From NCBI RefSeq assembly GCF_947488945.1, contig NZ_CANLBS010000014.1, forward strand, positions 62,001-126,000: DNA of 64,000 bases. Reading direction: 5' to 3'. Of the stretch, positions 9,601-17,214 are shown one piece after another. This DNA comes from an uncultured Streptomyces sp. (GTDB lineage: Bacteria; Actinomycetota; Actinomycetes; Streptomycetales; Streptomycetaceae). Position numbers and translations under genes: made by a program. The notes beneath the pieces were generated by a model that did not search any database, was not told the DNA's origin, and worked only from the letters and a program-made list of their open reading frames with translations. Each line of letters begins with the position of its first letter. The stretch's first letter is position 1.

Positions 9601-10607
9601 CGATCGAGCTGGCCACCGAGGCCCACGAGGGGTTCGGCCAGATCTTCCACGACGGGCATCCCCGGACGCTCGCGGCGGCCAACAACCTGGCTCTGAACCT
9701 CCGGCTCATCGGCCAGTACTCCCGGGCACGGGAGATCGACCAGGAGGTGTACGACCGGCGCTCCGAGGTGCTCGGGCCGGAGCACCCCTACAGCCTGGCA
9801 TCCGGCATGAACCTCGCCCGGGACTTGCGGGACGTGGGCCGCTACGAGGACTCCGTCACCCTGCTGAGCCGCACGTACGACAGCTACAAGAGGACGCTCG
9901 GGCCCTCCTTCCCGGGCACGCTCAGCGCGGCGAAGGGCCTGGCGGTCGCACTGCGCCGGGCCGGCCGGCTGGAGGACGCCCGCAGGCTGACGGTGGCGAC
10001 CCGGGCCAGGTACCGGGCCAAGTACACCTCGGCGAACCCCGAGTCGCTGGCCTGTGAACTCAACCTGGCCGCCGACTACTTCGCGGCGGGCGAGGCCGAC
10101 CAGGCGCGGGACACCGCGCAGCAGGTCGTCGACCAGTACATGACGGTGCCGGGGGAGAGGCACCCCTACACCCTCGCGGCGCAGAACAACCTGGCCGTGT
10201 ACCTCCTGGGCTGCGGTGCGCCGGCGGAGGCCCAGGAGATCCTGCGCAAGGTGGTCGCGGCGATGCGCGACCTCTTCGGCCGGGAGCACCCGCACACGTT
10301 GTTCTGCGTGATGAACCTGGCCAACGCGACCGCCGAAACCGGTGATCCGGAGCTCGTGCTGGAGACGGAGCAGCGAGTGGCGACGCAGCTCAGGGCGGCC
10401 ATCGGAGCCCAGCATCCGGAGACGCTGGCGATGTCGGCGAACATGGCGGTCACTCTGCACACCCTGGGGCGCGAGGAGGAGGCGCTGCATCTGCGGGCGA
10501 CGGTGGTCGAGGAACTCGCCAGGCAGCTCGGCGACGATCACCCGATGACCCGGATCGCCCGCAACGAGGAGCGTTTCGAAAGGGAGCTGGAGCCGATCGC
10601 GGTCTGA
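6669..10607 (+). CDS. fxsT: FxsT: FxSxx-COOH system ParA/TIR-like/NB-ARC/TPR protein
   Basis: 1312 residues with four parts. Residues 1-310 are ParA/MinD-like with a deviant Walker A KGGTGRT (16-22), VDWDLEAPGLHRFF and VLIDSRTGLSD. Residues ~330-465 are TIR-like, with LSSAYLKSQRATELW containing a glutamate (E407) at the TIR active-site position. Residues ~490-860 are an NB-ARC/STAND ATPase with P-loop GLGGVGKT (about 526-533), WLLVFDNADD and GLPLAVEQ-like GDLPLAVEQAAAW. From ~880 to the end are tetratricopeptide repeats of the TPR_10/12 type (repeated GxEHPxTL and NNLA). This is the STAND architecture of immune and signalling switches: sensor repeats, ATPase switch, effector-like domains. Start ATG 6669 overlaps the fxsC stop. 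In this system FxsT is the largest and most probable receptor for the modified peptide, but that is inference. Confidence 0.85.
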   Translation: MTAGRDGRIITFYSYKGGTGRTMALANTAWILAANGKRVLAVDWDLEAPGLHRFFHPFLDPSTLRATTGVIDLITEFAWAATDPVQRADDWHRDYARIQQHAVSLTPETLGWEFPRGGTLDFVSAGRQNREYSATVATFDWDNFYDRLGGGLFFDALRDDMKANYDYVLIDSRTGLSDIADICTGHLPDALVDCFTLSDQSIDGAASVARQIADRYTGRSIAVFPVPMRIDEGEKEKADAGRALARLKFDRLPRHLTGEELTAYWGAVEIPYRPYYAYEETLATFGDESGLSNSLLSAFERLVTVVTEGEVTAMPTVAEEVRLRIRDAFTRRRPSLPADISLNYVAENRMWADWVESVLTRAGFRVLARDVSAEREDEDSEPDGSDVASRAVVLLSSAYLKSQRATELWGRSVSEDPGGGRRQLLPFRVGDVRLSGPYIDRNPVDLFRLDEVHATAALLRALDRPVQLADGSAAPGPRFPGTVPKIWNAPPRNAGFTGRSLMLERMRDQLGGGMAVVLPQPQTLYGLGGVGKTQVALEYVHRFMADYDLVWWISSEQTDDVVASLAELAVRLGAQGGDDMAAASQEAVDLLRRGVPSDRWLLVFDNADDPERLRRYFPQGGSGHIVVTSRNQSWSQHGDALPVDVFLREESIEHLQRRAPGLNDEDAARVATAVGDLPLAVEQAAAWIAETATPVETYLEQLADQAPQVLSLNQPAGYPEPVAATWNVSIQRLRERSPAAVRLLQLCAFFAPEPINANLLYSKEMIEALKPYDSSLQEKLVLGRVIREIGRFALAKVDQVSNSIQVHRLVQAIIKAQLTDEEQREARHVVHRILAGARPDDDEPIDNPDNWPRFATIWPHLGPSDARNCKEPETRRLLIDRVRYLWKRGDFRTAGALGAELREIWKGTLGEDDIQYLYLCFHLSNIYRSRGRYVEARELDEITLERQRTVLGPEHPHTYMTTSSLATDLGMLGDYSKAIELATEAHEGFGQIFHDGHPRTLAAANNLALNLRLIGQYSRAREIDQEVYDRRSEVLGPEHPYSLASGMNLARDLRDVGRYEDSVTLLSRTYDSYKRTLGPSFPGTLSAAKGLAVALRRAGRLEDARRLTVATRARYRAKYTSANPESLACELNLAADYFAAGEADQARDTAQQVVDQYMTVPGERHPYTLAAQNNLAVYLLGCGAPAEAQEILRKVVAAMRDLFGREHPHTLFCVMNLANATAETGDPELVLETEQRVATQLRAAIGAQHPETLAMSANMAVTLHTLGREEEALHLRATVVEELARQLGDDHPMTRIARNEERFERELEPIAV

Positions 10608-10615
10608 TCGGGCGC

Positions 10616-10644
10616 GGGGTCCGTCCGCCGGCCGGGCGGACCCC
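10616..10644. terminator. Hairpin between convergent fxsT and hydrolase genes
   Basis: Arms GGGGTCCG (10616-10623) and CGGACCCC (10637-10644) are exact reverse complements around a GC-rich inner stem. The hairpin lies 8 bp after the fxsT stop and 22 bp before the stop of the opposing hydrolase gene, as expected of a bidirectional Streptomyces terminator without a T-tract. Confidence 0.55.
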
Positions 10645-10666
10645 TGCGGACCCCTTCCGGGTGGGA

Positions 10667-11575
10667 TCAGAGGCTCTGCCGCTGCCCCTGCGACGGCTCC
10701 CGGTCGTCGGTCAGCCAGTTGAGGACCTCCGGCAGCACCGAGAGCGCGTCGAAGTGGGCCGCCTGCGGGGCCAGCACCGTCGTCGCGCCGGGAATCCGGC
10801 CGGCGAGCCAGCGGGCGTGGCCCACCGGGGAGAAGACGTCCTTGACGCCGTGCCACAGCATCACCGGGCCGGTGATCTCCGCCGGGTCGAACCCCCACGG
10901 CCGGCTGAAGGCGATGGCGTCGTCGATCCACCCGTACGCGGAGGTGCGCAGCCCTTCGCTGTAGTTGCGCAGCAGCATCGCGCGGATGCCCGCGTCGTTG
11001 ACCACCACCCGGTCGGACTCGGTCAGCTCCCGGCGCAGATCGTTCAGGAGCTGGACCGGGTTCCGCCGGATCTCCGCCGAGCGCATGATGAACGACTCCG
11101 TGAGCCCGTCCGGATCGTCGGCCGCCGTGGTGTACGCGAGCACGTTGGACGCCGCCATCCCCTCGAACCAGTCGAGGCCGGGGGCGTCCCACGGGGCCAG
11201 CGTCACCAGCGCGGCCGCCCTGGTGACCCGCTCGGGCATCAGCGCCGCGCAGGCCAGCGCGTGCGGCGCCCCGCCGGAACGGCCCACCACGGCGAACCGG
11301 TCCAGCCCGAGCGCGTCCGCGATGGCCCGCACGTCCTGCGCCACGTCGCTCACGGTCCGGCCCGGATGCCGGTCGGAGTCGCCGTAACCGGGGCGGTCGT
11401 AGGTGATCAACTGCGTCTTGCGCTGGTACAGCACCATTCCGCGCGGCGCCGGACCGAACCTGCTCCCCGGCGTTCCGTGCAGCAGGAAGACGGGTCTCCC
11501 GCGCGGGTCCCCCCGACGCTCCACCATCAGACGCCGGCCGTCCGCCACGCGCACCCGATTGCGCACCCGAGCCAC
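10667..11575 (-). CDS. Alpha/beta-fold hydrolase
   Basis: 302 residues from GTG 11575, with GGAG 9 bases upstream. Visible features are an oxyanion-hole motif HGTPGSR (about residue 33), ITYDRPGYGDSD, nucleophile elbow VGRSGG with the serine at about residue 99, an acid in WHGVKDVFSP and a terminal histidine in AAHFDAL. The cap region (~130-220) is helical. No signal peptide is seen, so it is cytosolic. Substrate is unknown; proline iminopeptidase-like, esterase and haloalkane dehalogenase-like members all share these motifs. It sits between the FxsABCT and CHAT loci, on the strand opposite to fxs, and nothing ties it to either. Confidence 0.85.
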   Translation of the reverse strand: MARVRNRVRVADGRRLMVERRGDPRGRPVFLLHGTPGSRFGPAPRGMVLYQRKTQLITYDRPGYGDSDRHPGRTVSDVAQDVRAIADALGLDRFAVVGRSGGAPHALACAALMPERVTRAAALVTLAPWDAPGLDWFEGMAASNVLAYTTAADDPDGLTESFIMRSAEIRRNPVQLLNDLRRELTESDRVVVNDAGIRAMLLRNYSEGLRTSAYGWIDDAIAFSRPWGFDPAEITGPVMLWHGVKDVFSPVGHARWLAGRIPGATTVLAPQAAHFDALSVLPEVLNWLTDDREPSQGQRQSL

Positions 11576-11631
11576 CCCCCTCGTCTCCCGCCGGGCCCGG
11601 AACGGTCACCGGACCACTGGGCTCACACTGA

Positions 11632-11644
11632 TGATGAGTCATCA
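11632..11644. promoter_or_regulatory. Palindrome upstream of the hydrolase gene, candidate operator
   Basis: TGATGAGTCATCA is a perfect 6+1+6 palindrome 57-69 bp upstream of the hydrolase GTG. It overlaps a second inverted repeat (ATCA, then TGAT) at 11641-11655. The 165-bp gap contains no gene. No cognate regulator can be named. Confidence 0.35.
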
Positions 11645-11740
11645 ACGTACTGATGTGCAGGGGGCGTTGACGTGTGCCGGGCGCATTCGCGCGGTGCGCC
11701 CCCGGCCCTCGCCGCCCTTCCGGCCCGAGCCGCTCGGCAC

Positions 11741-14700
11741 TCAGGGGCCGGCGTGCACCTGGCACGCCCACAGGCTGGGGGTCGCCGGATACTCCGACCG
11801 CAGCGCGCGCACGGCGGCGTGCAGGACCCGCGCGGTCCGGCCCACGTCCAGGCCGCCGCCGTCCGCCCGCAGGTCCTCGTAGACGCGCCGCGCGACATCG
11901 GCTCCCAGGGCGTCGTCGACGTGCCACAGCGAGCCGACGACGTGCGGGAAACCCGCCATCTGGAAGGCGCTGACGATGTGCACCGACTCGTCGGCCAGTT
12001 CCGGGCTGGTGCGCAGGGTGTCGCAGGCGGAGAGGTAGGCCAGTCGCACCGAGGGCAGCCGGAGCCGGGCGAGGTCCCGCACGGTCAGCGGGTGTTCGGC
12101 GTGGTCGTGCAGGACGAGCGGACTGTCGGAGGGCCGGTCGGGGTGGGCCGACGCGTGACACGCGAAGTGCGCGTACGCGTGCCGGGGCAGGGCGGCGACC
12201 ACGGCGGAGTGCGTCGCGGACGCCCCGACCAGCACGGTGGCGCCGGGCAGCAGTCCGGCCAGGTGCTCGGCCTCGCGCCGCGCGCCGGGCAGCGGCGCCT
12301 GCCCGCGCGCCTCCGGGACGGCGACGACGAGCGCGCCGGCGCCCCCCGGGCGGGCGAGCCGCTGACGGGAGTGGTGCAGGGTCCGCAGCGTCGGCGTGTA
12401 CGAGGGGACCACGTGGTCCAGGGCGCCCGGAGAGCCGTCGGCGGGCGCCGCGGCGTGCAGCGGAAGGGTGCGCAGGGCGCCGCCGGGCGACCACCACAGA
12501 CGCGGCGGCGTGCTCGTGGAGGCGTCGGCGGCCCCGGCGTCCGGACGGTCGAGACCCAGGCGGCCGAGGACGGGACCGGTCACCTCGCGCCAGAGCCAGT
12601 CGAGGGTGCCCCGGACGGTCCGCTGCGCGCGCAGGGACTGTCCGCGCGTGGTGCCGGGCGCTTCGATCCTGGCCAGCGCCTCCTCCAGGGCCTGTCCGCG
12701 GGCCGCGACCTCCCGCGGGACGAGGCCGGGGAGCGGTACGGCGTCGATCGCCCGCCCGGTGACGATCAGCGCGTCGCTGCCGTAGGGGGAGACGTTGACG
12801 AGGACGACCGGTCCCGCCGACGCCGTCGCGCACAGCTCGCCCTCGTCCCACTCCCGCACCGGTCGCAGCAGGCCGAGGCCGGGGTGCTCGGCCCGGATCC
12901 GCCCGGCGAGCCGGTCCCACTCGACGGCCAGTCGCTGGCGCAGATCGGTGCGGGCGGCCCCGGGCACGCGCGGCGCGACCGCGGACTCCTCCAGGAAGCC
13001 GCCCGGCGGGACCCCGTCCCCGGTCGCCGTGTCGAGGGCGTCGCGGAGCTCTTCGAACCGGTCGGCGAGGTCCGGGGCCGCCTCCCGGAGCCGGGTCAGA
13101 TCACTGTCGGCGTCGAAGGCGTGGGAGAGCAGGACGCCCCTGGCCTGTTCGAGCAGGCCCACCGCGAGCCCGTACCGGCGGAGCCGGACCGCGCAGGCCG
13201 CGGCCGCGGCCCCGAGACCGGCGTGCCGGCCCAGCAGGAATTCCTGGTCGTCGCGGACGAGATGGCGCGGGGCGACGGCGTGCAGCAGATCGACGGCCAC
13301 GACATACCCGTCCAACGCCCCCTCCCACTCACCGAGTTCCGCACGGCACCGTCCCCAGTTCGTGGCAGCGGTCAACCGGACCGAGGGTGCGCACTGCCGC
13401 TCCTCGGCCGCCTCCTGGAACAGGCGGGCCGCCTCGGCGCGCCCGGCGGCCGTGCCCCGCGTCCACAGGGCCTCTCCCAGGCGCATCAGCCGGGGAGCGC
13501 GCTCGGCGTGGCCGGGCGGGGTGCCCGCGACCGCCCGGCGGAGCAGCGCCGCCGCCTCCCCCCTGGCGGCCGGCGACCATACGGCTGAGGGCAGCGCGCT
13601 CCGGGTGCCGGCCGCCAGCGCCAGAGCGACCGGCAGTTCCGGCGAGTCCGGCGCCAGGGCCCGGACCGCCGCGTCGGCCAGCGTGCGCGCCTCCCTGGCG
13701 TCCTTCGTCCGCCCGGTCCGGTCGTGGCGGGTGAGCAGCGCGCTCGCCAGGTTGCTGAGCCGGCGGGCCAGCAGCGGGCTCCCGGCGGGGGTGAGGGCGA
13801 GTGCGTCCCGGAAACGGGCGACCGCTTCGTCGAGCCGCGCGACGGGGTGGCCGGCGCGGGCCGCGGCCGCCATCGCGCCGAGACCCGCCGAGCCCAGCAG
13901 GAGCGCCCGGTGTTCCGCGCCGAGACCGGGCAGCGTGGTGGCCCGGCGCCGGCATTCCAGGGAGTCGCGCAGATCCTCGCCGTCGTCGGTCTGCCGATGG
14001 CGTACGTCCAGCGCCATCGCGAGGTTGAGCAGCCGGACCCCGAGGATCTCGTGTCCCCGGGGGGTGAGTGCCACGGCTTCCCGGAAGGCGTTCACCGACC
14101 CGTTGAGGTCGGCGACGCTCCCCGACCGCTCGTAGCCGCTGAGCAGCACGAAGCCGAGATCGCTCAGGGCCACGGGCCGCACCGGGTGACCGGGCGGGAG
14201 GAGCGCCTCCGCCCGCCGCAGGAGTCTCAGCGCCTCGGCCAGGTCGGCCGCGTGCCGGAGCGGATCGAGCGTGAACCGGGCGTACAGGGCCATCGAGGGG
14301 GCGAGCAGACGGCCGGCGAAGCGCGCCGTCACCTCCCCGGACGCGGCGAGCACCTCGGTGAAGTACGTGATCGCCGTGTCCAGGTCGCGGCGGTCACCGG
14401 TCAGGAGGAAACGGGCGCGCAGCACGTTGCCCAGGGAGCCGAGGATGCCGGTGCGCCGCTCCGGGGCCCCCGGTGCTCCGAGCGCCGTCCCCAGCACGTC
14501 GACCGCCTCGTCCAGATCGCCGCGCCGGCCCGCCCGGCCGTACCTCGCCATCAGGGCGAGGCCCAGGTTGAGACCCGCCGCCGGATCCTGTGCGCCGAGG
14601 ACCGCCCGGCGGGCCACGTCCACCACCTCGTCGTACTCCTCTGCCGTGCCGCCTTCGCGGTCGAGCAGCACCATCAGCGCGGCGGCCAGGTTGCCGAGGC

Positions 14701-15601
14701 AGCCGGCCGCATGGGGGTCCGCGTCCGGCAGCTGGGCCACCGTGTCCCGGAGCAGGCCGACCGCTTCGTGCAGGTCCTCCGGGTCGTGCGTCTGCTGGTA
14801 GCGCTCCAGCACCTGGGTGCCGAGGTCGTTGAGGGCGTGGATCCTGCCGGGAGATCCGGCCGGCATGCGCGTGAGGGTGCGGTAGGCGTGCAGGACCGCC
14901 GCGTCGACGCCGCCGGGAGGCTGGTCCCCCGTGGTGTCCGTGGTGTCCGTGGGCTCCGTGGTGTCCTGCCTCGGGAGGCCGGCCAGGGATGCGACGTGGT
15001 GCAGATCGGCGAGCCGGTCCCGGTAGGCGGGGTCGTCCTCGGGCGTCGCGGCCTCGGCGAGGGCGGCCAACCCGAGCGCCGTGTCGAGCAGCACCTCGCG
15101 CGAGGGGCTCATGGCCGCCGTCCGCGCGGCCAACTCGTATGTCCGGAGCACGTGTTCCGGTGCGTCCGGCGGCGGATCGTGCTCCTCCCCGGCGGCCGCG
15201 ATCATGGTGGCGACGTACTCGGCCGACCACTGTTCGGGGCCGTCGGCACGGTCGGGATCGGGGCGCGTGCCGGGATCGGTGCGTGCGTAGGCGGCGGCCA
15301 GATCCGCCGGGACGAGCCGGGGGTCGCGCATCCACACCGGGAACAGGAGCGTGCCGACCATGGCGCGGTGGGCGCCGGCCCGCTCCCGGGGAAGGGCCGA
15401 TGTGCGGGCCATGCAGAGCAGGCCCGCGACGTGCCGGGCCTCCATGTCGGTCGCCGTGTCGACGGCGCGGAGCAGGGACCGGAACTCGTGGTCGGCCTCG
15501 GGGGCGAACACCACGTCCGCGTCGGCCCGGCCGTCGGCCGTCCGCGCCCGGGTGAGGCGTTCGCGGACCATCCGCAGAAGCCGGTCCCGGTCCTCGTCCA
15601 C
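11741..15601 (-). CDS. TPR-CHAT caspase-like protease
   Basis: 1286 residues. I chose GTG 15601 (VDEDRDRLL) because AGGGGGG precedes it and because ATG 15670 would leave only 9 bp to the divergent gene at 15680; GTG 15646 is also possible. Residues ~230-850 are degenerate tetratricopeptide repeats (repeated NLGxxLxxRY and LxxSGR-like units with AxxLxRRA). Residues ~900-1286 form a CHAT domain: WWSPGGALRTLPLHAA, then the catalytic His in YAHFACHA (about residue 1147) and catalytic Cys in LAYLSACDT (about 1193). CHAT peptidases (separase/caspase clan) cleave partner proteins in immunity and programmed death. Two genes transcribed divergently, a small protein and a membrane protein, are candidate substrate and effector. 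The domain calls are firm; the partner roles are inferred. Confidence 0.85.
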   Translation of the reverse strand: MDEDRDRLLRMVRERLTRARTADGRADADVVFAPEADHEFRSLLRAVDTATDMEARHVAGLLCMARTSALPRERAGAHRAMVGTLLFPVWMRDPRLVPADLAAAYARTDPGTRPDPDRADGPEQWSAEYVATMIAAAGEEHDPPPDAPEHVLRTYELAARTAAMSPSREVLLDTALGLAALAEAATPEDDPAYRDRLADLHHVASLAGLPRQDTTEPTDTTDTTGDQPPGGVDAAVLHAYRTLTRMPAGSPGRIHALNDLGTQVLERYQQTHDPEDLHEAVGLLRDTVAQLPDADPHAAGCLGNLAAALMVLLDREGGTAEEYDEVVDVARRAVLGAQDPAAGLNLGLALMARYGRAGRRGDLDEAVDVLGTALGAPGAPERRTGILGSLGNVLRARFLLTGDRRDLDTAITYFTEVLAASGEVTARFAGRLLAPSMALYARFTLDPLRHAADLAEALRLLRRAEALLPPGHPVRPVALSDLGFVLLSGYERSGSVADLNGSVNAFREAVALTPRGHEILGVRLLNLAMALDVRHRQTDDGEDLRDSLECRRRATTLPGLGAEHRALLLGSAGLGAMAAAARAGHPVARLDEAVARFRDALALTPAGSPLLARRLSNLASALLTRHDRTGRTKDAREARTLADAAVRALAPDSPELPVALALAAGTRSALPSAVWSPAARGEAAALLRRAVAGTPPGHAERAPRLMRLGEALWTRGTAAGRAEAARLFQEAAEERQCAPSVRLTAATNWGRCRAELGEWEGALDGYVVAVDLLHAVAPRHLVRDDQEFLLGRHAGLGAAAAACAVRLRRYGLAVGLLEQARGVLLSHAFDADSDLTRLREAAPDLADRFEELRDALDTATGDGVPPGGFLEESAVAPRVPGAARTDLRQRLAVEWDRLAGRIRAEHPGLGLLRPVREWDEGELCATASAGPVVLVNVSPYGSDALIVTGRAIDAVPLPGLVPREVAARGQALEEALARIEAPGTTRGQSLRAQRTVRGTLDWLWREVTGPVLGRLGLDRPDAGAADASTSTPPRLWWSPGGALRTLPLHAAAPADGSPGALDHVVPSYTPTLRTLHHSRQRLARPGGAGALVVAVPEARGQAPLPGARREAEHLAGLLPGATVLVGASATHSAVVAALPRHAYAHFACHASAHPDRPSDSPLVLHDHAEHPLTVRDLARLRLPSVRLAYLSACDTLRTSPELADESVHIVSAFQMAGFPHVVGSLWHVDDALGADVARRVYEDLRADGGGLDVGRTARVLHAAVRALRSEYPATPSLWACQVHAGP

Positions 15602-15679
15602 GCTCCCGGCCCCCCTGTTCCCTGTTTCCGTACCGTGACGGCTCACCCTCGGGCGGCCCTCCTGAGGCATGATTGGACC

Positions 15680-16075
15680 ATGACCGAACCAGCTGACTCC
15701 GGCGAACTGGCCGACAAGGCGGCACAGTTGTGCGTCCTGCTCGCGTCGCCGGGTGAGTCGCGGGGGATGCCGGAGGTGGAGGCGGCGGCCCGGCTGGCGT
15801 CGGACCTGCTGCGTTCGGGGGCGCCGGGCGCCGAGCTGGCGGCCGCCTACGACCACCTCGACCGGGCACTGCGCAGGGCCGGATACGCGGGTGGGCTGCT
15901 CCGCCAGGCCCGGCGCACCCGGCTTCCCGGCGTCCGGACGCACCTCAAGGTCGCCGTGTGCCCGGGGCCGGTGCGCTGCAGCCGGCTGGAGCGGGCCGGG
16001 GACATCCGGCCGGCCCCGCCGTGCGCCGTCAACGGCGAACGCATGCACAAGACCCGTCTGGACCCGGCGTCGTGA
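15680..16075 (+). CDS. Small hypothetical protein linked to the CHAT protease
   Basis: 131 residues from ATG 15680, about 80 bp from the chosen start of the divergent CHAT gene. The first 80 residues are predicted helical (LADKAAQLCVLLASPGE, AARLASDLLRSG, LDRALRRAGYAGG). The C-terminal 50 carry three cysteines and many prolines (VAVCPGPVRCSRLERAG, PAPPCAVNG). I do not recognise the family. The stop is 22 bp before the next, membrane-protein gene, so the two form an operon. The divergent arrangement with a CHAT protease makes it a candidate adaptor or cleavage substrate, but nothing in the sequence proves that. No signal peptide or transmembrane helix. Confidence 0.65.
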   Translation: MTEPADSGELADKAAQLCVLLASPGESRGMPEVEAAARLASDLLRSGAPGAELAAAYDHLDRALRRAGYAGGLLRQARRTRLPGVRTHLKVAVCPGPVRCSRLERAGDIRPAPPCAVNGERMHKTRLDPAS

Positions 16076-16097
16076 CCGTCCCGGACCCCGCGGTCGC

Positions 16098-17024
16098 ATG
16101 AACCCCCTTCTCGCCACCCTGGGCACCAAGCTCACCGAACGCTGGCTGAACCTGCTCGTCCTGCCCGGCGCCCTCTTCCTCGCCGTCGCGGCCGGGGGCG
16201 TGACGCTGGGACACCGCCGCTGGAACGACCTCGACCGCCTGCGCACCGTCCTGGACGGCCTCGCGGCCCGCCCCGCCATGGACAGGGCCGGCACCGTCGT
16301 GCTGCTCGTGGCGGGCTCCCTGCTCGCCGCATCGGCGGCTTCGCTCGTCGCGCAGTTCCTCGGCGGCCTGATCGAGCGGTACTGGCTCCGCTTCGCCCGC
16401 GACCCGCTCTCGCACGCCCTCGTGGAGTGGCGCAGGCGGCGGTGGCGGCGCCGGGACGACGCACTCCGGGCGGCCTTTCCCGCCGCCGGCCCGGTCACGG
16501 CCGCGGACGGCGACGCGGTCACCGTCCCGCCCCGGATCCACGCGCGCATCCACGTCCTCAGCGAGGCCCGTGACCGCGTCGCGTTGCGGGAACCCACCCG
16601 CCCGACCTGGTACGGGGACCGCATGCAGGCGACCGCGGACCGTGTGGAGGCCGCCTACGGCGTGGATCTCGCCGCCCTCTGGCCCCGTCTGTGGCTGATC
16701 CTCCCCGAACCGGCCGTCCGGCAGATCCAGTCGGCCCGCTCCTCCTTCGCCGCCGCCGCGCGACTCGCCGCGTGGGCCGCGGGCTACGCGGTGCTCGGCT
16801 GCTGGTGGTGGCCCGCCGCGCTGATCGCCGTCGGCTGCGCGGCCGTCGCCCGCTTCCGGGTCCGTGACGCCCTGGGCGCACTGGCCGAGCTGATCGAGGC
16901 GGCCGTCGACGTCCACGCCCTGGAACTGGCCGCGCGGGTCGGCCTGAGCGGGCCGGACGCGGAGGGACTGCTGCCCCGCCGGACCGGGGACCGGATGTCG
17001 GAGGTCTTCAGAAAGGCCGAGTGA
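16098..17024 (+). CDS. Hypothetical multi-pass membrane protein in the CHAT locus
   Basis: 308 residues from ATG 16098. The frame is open upstream to 15753, but that part overlaps the small gene. Hydrophobic segments lie at about residues 17-38 (LNLLVLPGALFLAVAAGGV), 64-88 (TVVLLVAGSLLAASAASLVAQFL, split here: TVVLLVAGSLLA) and 225-262 (WAAGYAVLGCWWWPAALIAV). A basic stretch WRRRRWRRR follows the second helix, and the loop between helices 2 and 3 is ~135 residues. The N-terminus LGTKLTERWLNLLVLPG resembles many actinobacterial uncharacterised membrane proteins. In the CHAT context it could be a membrane effector held inactive until cleavage; that is inference from gene order. Confidence 0.65.
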   Translation: MNPLLATLGTKLTERWLNLLVLPGALFLAVAAGGVTLGHRRWNDLDRLRTVLDGLAARPAMDRAGTVVLLVAGSLLAASAASLVAQFLGGLIERYWLRFARDPLSHALVEWRRRRWRRRDDALRAAFPAAGPVTAADGDAVTVPPRIHARIHVLSEARDRVALREPTRPTWYGDRMQATADRVEAAYGVDLAALWPRLWLILPEPAVRQIQSARSSFAAAARLAAWAAGYAVLGCWWWPAALIAVGCAAVARFRVRDALGALAELIEAAVDVHALELAARVGLSGPDAEGLLPRRTGDRMSEVFRKAE

Positions 17025-17040
17025 GGGCGGGCAGGCGGGC

Positions 17041-17106
17041 GGTGGCCTGTGCCGTACGGCCGGGGAGGCCGGTGGTGGCCTGTGCCGTACGGCCGGGGAG
17101 GCCGGT
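17041..17106. repeat. Perfect 33-bp tandem duplication
   Basis: Two identical adjacent 33-bp copies (17041-17073 and 17074-17106), each starting GGTGGCCTGTGCCGTACGGC, lie in the 190-bp gap after the membrane-protein stop. The unit contains GCCGTACGGC, a perfect 10-bp palindrome, so each copy could form a small hairpin. Perfect identity suggests recent slippage. Confidence 0.8.
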
Positions 17107-17214
17107 GGCGGGCGGCCGGTCGGGGCCCTCGCGGTGCTGCCGGGGCGTCCGTCCGTCACCGCGGCCCGCGGGCACGGGGACCGGATGCGCCGGCCATGGG
17201 CCCCGGCGCCCCGC

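Noticed and set aside
10661..11653. Plus-strand frames opposite the alpha/beta hydrolase
   Set aside because: The minus-strand protein has the full hydrolase motif set; the plus frames are Arg/Val/Gly-rich mirrors.
6555..12920. A 2121-codon open frame on the minus strand across fxsT and the CHAT gene
   Set aside because: It is the high-GC mirror frame of real genes: repetitive Arg/Gly/Pro/Val composition, no domain, and fully overlapped by genes with intact motifs.
15602..15670. ATG 15670 as start of the CHAT gene
   Set aside because: It would leave 9 bp between divergent starts and no room for promoters; GTG 15601 with AGGGGGG upstream is more likely, though GTG 15646 remains possible.
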